The notes beneath the pieces are model-generated. The model was not told the origin of the DNA. It saw only the letters and a list, made by a program, of their open reading frames with translations, and did not search any database. Made by a program: the position numbers and the translations under genes. This document shows, one piece after another, positions 60,178-64,000 of a stretch of 64,000 bases of DNA. Position 1 is the first letter of the stretch; every line of letters starts with the position of its first letter. This DNA is from CALNYX01 sp942490925 (GTDB lineage: Bacteria > Chlamydiota > Chlamydiia > Chlamydiales > JAAKFR01), in NCBI GenBank assembly GCA_942490925.1, contig CALNYX010000017.1:744001-808000 (forward strand). The letters are read 5' to 3'.

Positions 60178-61401
60178 ATGTCAAATCCTATTTCTTACGG
60201 ACCACTTATTCCTTTAGATTGGCAAGCTTCAAGAGCAGTTGCTCCAGCCGTTGCCCCCACTTATCAAAATCTTGCGCACCTCCCAGTAAAAGGTTACAGA
60301 ACTCCTGTGCAAAATGGGGAGGGTGCAATTACTAAAGTACCTCCAGAAATAATTTCAGAGATTTTTTCTCATCTTGACCTTGCAAGTATCGGGCAAGCTA
60401 CTCAAGTTTGTCGTCTGTGGAGAGTCCTTATCAATGACAATAGCAGCTTATGGAAGCGTCTTTTTATAGCCTCTGGTTTTCCACGTTATAACTCTACCTT
60501 ATCAAGTAGAGAATGCTTAAGACAGTGGCGAACAGGAACTATTTATTCTGAAAAAGAGAGCACAACTCTACCTTTCCAGCCACACTTCCTCTCAGTGTTC
60601 CCAGATAACCGCCTGATACTTGGAAACTACCGTGAGAAAGGATTTTTTATTACTGATGCAGATCACACTCAAATCCAGCAACTGACAACTCGTGGATTCA
60701 ATCAGATACAGAAGACCTCTGCAGTTTCAGATAGCAGCGTTATCTCTCAATCAGGAAAGTCTCTTCATCTTTGGGATTTGCAAAACCATAGCGTGAGAAA
60801 TCTTACAACTCTAAGTAGTAGTTTTGCTCTTCTTTCTGCTGACTTGCTTGCAACTTTATACAACAATAGAGTTACCCTTTTGAAGATTAGCAGTGGCAAG
60901 ATGTCAGGAGTTTTAGAATTACCTAGTGAGGAAAATTACTCTGACCTGCGAGCCCAGAGTGCAACACAGCTCTTTATACGCTCGATGGAAGCTATCATGA
61001 TTTGGGACATTACGGAGTTAACACCTAGAGCAACTATTAGTTTATTTCAGCTTTTCATGCCAAAATTTACCATAATCGATAGCTCGACCTACCTGCAGAG
61101 CAGTTCAGAGAACGATGGTTCAACCCACACACTCTTTAATATTGATACGCAAGCTTCTAGAGTGCTTTTCTCTTCAACGTCAGACGCAAAGCATACAATT
61201 GCCCTTAATCTTAATCCAAATATTCTTTTGACGGTGTGTAGAGATGGGGCCACAAGAGTTGACCATTTAAAAACTGGTTATAGTCGAAATATTTTCTTAA
61301 ATACCAAATTCTTAAGCGCTCAGGTTACGTGTGATGGAGATCTATTTGGTGTAGAATTGCGATCGGCTGCAATTCATCGTATTAGAAGCAATTTAGCCTA
61401 A
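60178..61401 (+). CDS. F-box protein, putative ubiquitin-ligase effector
   Basis: Protein of 407 residues. Residues 52-96 are a eukaryotic-type F-box: ITKVPPEIISEIFSHLDLAS, then IGQATQVCRLWRVLINDNSS and LWKRLF. F-boxes bind Skp1 and recruit targets to SCF ubiquitin ligases, so this is probably delivered into the host. The remaining 300 residues are beta-rich with periodic units (SSVISQSGKSLHLWDLQN; LFIRSMEAIMIWDIT; ILLTVCRDGATRVDHL), like a degenerate WD40 propeller for target binding. The N-terminal 50 residues are Pro/Ala-rich and unstructured. Secretion is inferred. Confidence 0.82.
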   Translation: MSNPISYGPLIPLDWQASRAVAPAVAPTYQNLAHLPVKGYRTPVQNGEGAITKVPPEIISEIFSHLDLASIGQATQVCRLWRVLINDNSSLWKRLFIASGFPRYNSTLSSRECLRQWRTGTIYSEKESTTLPFQPHFLSVFPDNRLILGNYREKGFFITDADHTQIQQLTTRGFNQIQKTSAVSDSSVISQSGKSLHLWDLQNHSVRNLTTLSSSFALLSADLLATLYNNRVTLLKISSGKMSGVLELPSEENYSDLRAQSATQLFIRSMEAIMIWDITELTPRATISLFQLFMPKFTIIDSSTYLQSSSENDGSTHTLFNIDTQASRVLFSSTSDAKHTIALNLNPNILLTVCRDGATRVDHLKTGYSRNIFLNTKFLSAQVTCDGDLFGVELRSAAIHRIRSNLA

Positions 61402-61407
61402 TTCTCC

Positions 61408-61524
61408 AAGGCCTTTTTCATAATTCTAAAAAGTATTTTGGAGATTTGTGTTCAGGTGGATACAGCTAAAGGCTTTTCGAAAATCCTAATTTTACAAAGT
61501 ATTTTGGAGATTTGTGTTCAGGTG
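61408..61524 (+). repeat. Imperfect direct repeat between the F-box gene and ftsH
   Basis: Two units (61408-61458 and 61468-61524) share a 28-base identical core AAGTATTTTGGAGATTTG then TGTTCAGGTG (61431-61458 and 61497-61524) and a similar AAGGC(C)TTTTC region before it. They lie in the 185-base gap between convergent genes. Origin unknown. Confidence 0.75.
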
Positions 61525-61590
61525 AACGATCGCGAGCGCAGATAGTGTACAAGCGACCGTTCAGCTGAGCCCAAATCTCTCAAAAATCAT
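61519..61590 (+). repeat. Hairpin with partial relation to the dispersed element
   Basis: CAGGTGAACGATCGC (61519-61533) and GCGACCGTTCAGCTG (61553-61567) pair with two mismatches, followed by CCAAATCTCTCAAAAATCAT (61571-61590). The last 14 bases match the tail of copies A-C and the arm-tail order is the same, but the conserved TACTT/AAGTA inner hairpin is absent. It could be a degenerate copy; it also overlaps the ftsH end and might terminate its transcript. Confidence 0.5.
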
Positions 61591-64000
61591 GTTGGATTTA
61601 GGCCTAGATCTTCGCTTTGATCAGGATTTGTAGGTGGTGGCGGAGGTGTCTCGGGCTGACGCTTAAAGAGCGCCTCAGTATCCGTGACTTTCTTCCGTTT
61701 ATGCTCAGCATCCCACTCATGATTGAGAATAGCCTTGATATCATGAGAATCAAGTGTTTCAAACTCAATGAGCATCTCAGACATGAGTTTCACTTCCTCT
61801 TCATTCTCTTTTACAATAGCAAGAGCGCGCTTATACGCCTCTTCCATCAATTGACGCACTTCACCATCAATTGTACGTGCGGTCTCTTCAGAATAGGTTT
61901 TTTCAGGACTTGGCATACCATAGTCACCACCACTCTGCTCTTCATAAGCAACATTACCTAGATGATCACTCATTCCCCAACGACAGACCATGCTACGCGC
62001 TAAATTTGTCGCCTGCGAAATATCTTGCTGAGCACCACTTGAAACATCACCCAAGAAGATCTCTTCGGCTGCACGACCTCCCATTAAGACTACCAGCTGA
62101 TCTAACACTTCTTTTTTCCAGTAGCTGACGCGGTTTTTCTCTGGGAGAAAATGCGTTGCTCCAAGGGAGAGTCCACGAGGAATAATGGTCACTTTGTCAA
62201 CAGGATCAGAAAATTCAACTTTGAGGCCTGTTACAACATGACCTGATTCATGATAAGCGGTTGTGCGCTTCTCATTCTCATCTAGCTCTAAGCTGCGTCT
62301 CTCTTTTCCAAATAGGACTTTATCACGCGCTTCTGTGACATCGGCGCCAGTGACGGCTGTTCGGCCAACACGCGCTGCTAGAAGAGCTGCTTCGTTCAGT
62401 AGGTTTTCAAGCTCAGCACCAGCAGCACCAGGGGTACTACGTGCCACGCCCATCAAATCAACTGAAGGATCAATTTTAATCTTACGAGCATGAACTTTAA
62501 GAATCTCATAGCGCCCTTTGATGTCTGGTAAGCTAATGACAACACGGCGGTCAAAGCGACCTGGACGTAGTAACGCTTTATCCAGTACATCTGGACGGTT
62601 AGTTGCGGCCATCAAGATGACGCCTTCATTCGTATCAAAACCATCCATCTCAACAAGGAGCTGGTTAAGGGTCTGCTCACGCTCATCATGTCCACCACCA
62701 ACCCCAGCACCACGATGACGGCCTACCGCATCGATCTCATCGATAAAGATGATACAAGGGGAATTTTTCTTCGCTTGCTCGAACATATCACGAATACGGC
62801 TCGCTCCAACCCCAACAAACATCTCAACAAAGTCAGAACCTGCAATGCTGAAGAAGGGTCTGTCAGCTTCACCCGCTACCGCTTTGGCAACTAACGTTTT
62901 CCCTGTTCCTGGAGCACCGATTAGAAGTACCCCTTTTGGAATACGTCCGCCAAGGGAGGTGAACTTCAAAGGATTTTTTAGGAAGTCTACAATCTCAACA
63001 AGCTCTTCTTTAGCCTCTTCAATACCGGCAACATCCTTAAATGTGACGCGGTTTTGACCTTTTTGAAGCAGTCGAGCTGGCGACTTACCAAAGCTCATCG
63101 CACCCCCTGCTCCCCCTTTCATCTGGCGAGAGAACATGAAGTAGAGCAGCATAATGACAAGTGCTACTGGCAAAATGGTGAAGAGGTAGCTGAAGTAATT
63201 CGGTGCTGGCTCTTCGCTCTTAAAGGTTTTTTCAAGGACGAGATTACGTGGCTGATCTGGCGCTTTAAATGGTAGGCCACGGTTATATTTGAAACTTTCC
63301 CACTCTTCATTAGCACTGGCATACCAGTGGCTGTAAGCCTCTGGATCTTGTTTTTCCAAAGCTTTTGTTGAGAGTTCTTTGTTGTTGAAAAACCAGATAA
63401 CACTCGCTACAGAAGTGCGGGCTTTATCGAGCTGCACTTGGTTCTGCTCAAGCTGGCTGGCAAGAGAGGTATAGATTTCCATCTCGTCTTTATATTGTCT
63501 CACCGAGCGGAGCTCACTGAGACGAATATGATTGACTGGGGTATCGAGCGTTACAACAATCGCACTGAGCTTAGCCAATACTTGCTCATAGGTTGCGATT
63601 TTTGTAGCAGCTGGAACTGAGGGGCCTGAGGTTTCTGCAACTTCACGACTCATAGTTTTCAGCTCTTGTTTCATCGACTCTGAGCCAATACCAAGAACTG
63701 GCGAGCGGAAATTGTCGATCAAGATGGCTAATTCACCCTCAAAGGTTGCAAGTGAGCCGCCACGGGCTGTTGCAAATTGACTCTTAAGCGCCGCAAGGCT
63801 TGTCATCTCACGTCCTGGAGCTTTACGGATCACAACCGTATTTTCACGCTGTGGTGCATCATAAGTCTCATCAACGATCCGATAGCCCCCTGCTGGAACT
63901 GGAATGCCACTGATCCCTAAAAACCAATTACCTGCCTCTTTAACACTTGTCTCAAGACGGTTTAAAGCAACAATAGCCTCATCCTGATCCCCTGTTAACT
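61587..64000 (-). CDS. ftsH: ATP-dependent zinc metalloprotease FtsH (5' end beyond window)
   Basis: Membrane-bound AAA protease degrading misfolded and regulatory membrane proteins. The frame stays open to the window edge, so the start lies outside; 803 residues are visible. A long N-terminal periplasmic region precedes a membrane helix (LFTILPVALVIMLLYFMFS). The AAA domain has Walker A GAPGTGKTLVA, Walker B IIFIDEIDAVG and the second-region TNRPDVLDKALLRPGRFD; the M41 protease has HESGH. The C-terminal tail is Pro-rich. The extended N-terminus agrees with chlamydial FtsH (about 913). Corresponds to CT841. Confidence 0.96.
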   Translation of the reverse strand, partial: LTGDQDEAIVALNRLETSVKEAGNWFLGISGIPVPAGGYRIVDETYDAPQRENTVVIRKAPGREMTSLAALKSQFATARGGSLATFEGELAILIDNFRSPVLGIGSESMKQELKTMSREVAETSGPSVPAATKIATYEQVLAKLSAIVVTLDTPVNHIRLSELRSVRQYKDEMEIYTSLASQLEQNQVQLDKARTSVASVIWFFNNKELSTKALEKQDPEAYSHWYASANEEWESFKYNRGLPFKAPDQPRNLVLEKTFKSEEPAPNYFSYLFTILPVALVIMLLYFMFSRQMKGGAGGAMSFGKSPARLLQKGQNRVTFKDVAGIEEAKEELVEIVDFLKNPLKFTSLGGRIPKGVLLIGAPGTGKTLVAKAVAGEADRPFFSIAGSDFVEMFVGVGASRIRDMFEQAKKNSPCIIFIDEIDAVGRHRGAGVGGGHDEREQTLNQLLVEMDGFDTNEGVILMAATNRPDVLDKALLRPGRFDRRVVISLPDIKGRYEILKVHARKIKIDPSVDLMGVARSTPGAAGAELENLLNEAALLAARVGRTAVTGADVTEARDKVLFGKERRSLELDENEKRTTAYHESGHVVTGLKVEFSDPVDKVTIIPRGLSLGATHFLPEKNRVSYWKKEVLDQLVVLMGGRAAEEIFLGDVSSGAQQDISQATNLARSMVCRWGMSDHLGNVAYEEQSGGDYGMPSPEKTYSEETARTIDGEVRQLMEEAYKRALAIVKENEEEVKLMSEMLIEFETLDSHDIKAILNHEWDAEHKRKKVTDTEALFKRQPETPPPPPTNPDQSEDLGLNPT

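Overview
The window looks like a chromosomal segment of a Chlamydiales bacterium outside the family Chlamydiaceae (an amoeba- or arthropod-associated 'environmental chlamydia'; genus not determinable from sequence alone). The evidence is the gene content and order. A CPAF protease lies beside ispH. A type III secretion cluster holds an LcrH/SycD chaperone with CopB-like and CopD-like translocators. It is followed by nhaD, sulP, fumC, a fused ABC transporter, marC, map, three related small proteins, tadA, rpsO, pnp and ftsH. From memory this follows the Chlamydia trachomatis CT864-CT841 neighbourhood, with xerD at one end and ftsH at the other, interrupted by accessory genes. Base composition looks moderate by eye (not computed). 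Coding density is very high, with many ATGA and tail-to-tail overlaps; no stretch over 300 bases lacks a gene. No insertion sequence, CRISPR array or rRNA was seen; one tRNA-Leu(UAG) is present.

Layout. 1-5.8 kb: xerD, a small zinc-ribbon protein, pgi, a hypothetical gene with trmB, and an ExbB/ExbD pair. 6-13.7 kb is accessory: three small exported Tyr-rich proteins, an Inc-like membrane protein, two glycosyltransferases (one of the eukaryote-type GT15 mannosyltransferase family), a kinase-like protein with a predicted signal peptide, an esterase, tRNA-Leu and a frameshifted methyltransferase. 13.9-22.2 kb is the virulence core: T3SS chaperone and translocators on the plus strand, then CPAF, ispH, a metallo-beta-lactamase-fold hydrolase and a methyltransferase on the minus strand. 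22.3-27.8 kb is a complete RND tripartite efflux operon. 27.9-30.3 kb holds two convergent AAA/DUF4143 ATPases. 30.5-45.9 kb is largely conserved chlamydial backbone (nhaD, sulP, fumC, ABC fusion, GGDEF protein, adk-like, two marC, truA, two Inc-like proteins, map).

46.1-52.2 kb is a five-gene operon for arginine breakdown by the succinyltransferase (AST) route: an M20 peptidase in the place of AstE, a class III aminotransferase in the AstC role, then astA, astD and astB. This would turn host arginine into glutamate, nitrogen and reducing power inside the host cell. 52.3-61.4 kb mixes likely effectors (three paralogous small proteins behind duplicated promoters, a 31-residue-repeat protein, an F-box protein) with housekeeping genes (tadA, rpsO, pnp). 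The window ends inside ftsH.

The least explained signal is a dispersed intergenic element found three times (965-1050, 15025-15112, 40139-40224 on the minus strand). It has complementary outer arms of different sequence in each copy, a conserved inner hairpin TACTT-NNN-AAGTA, and a conserved A-rich tail. A fourth, partial relative lies at 61519-61590.
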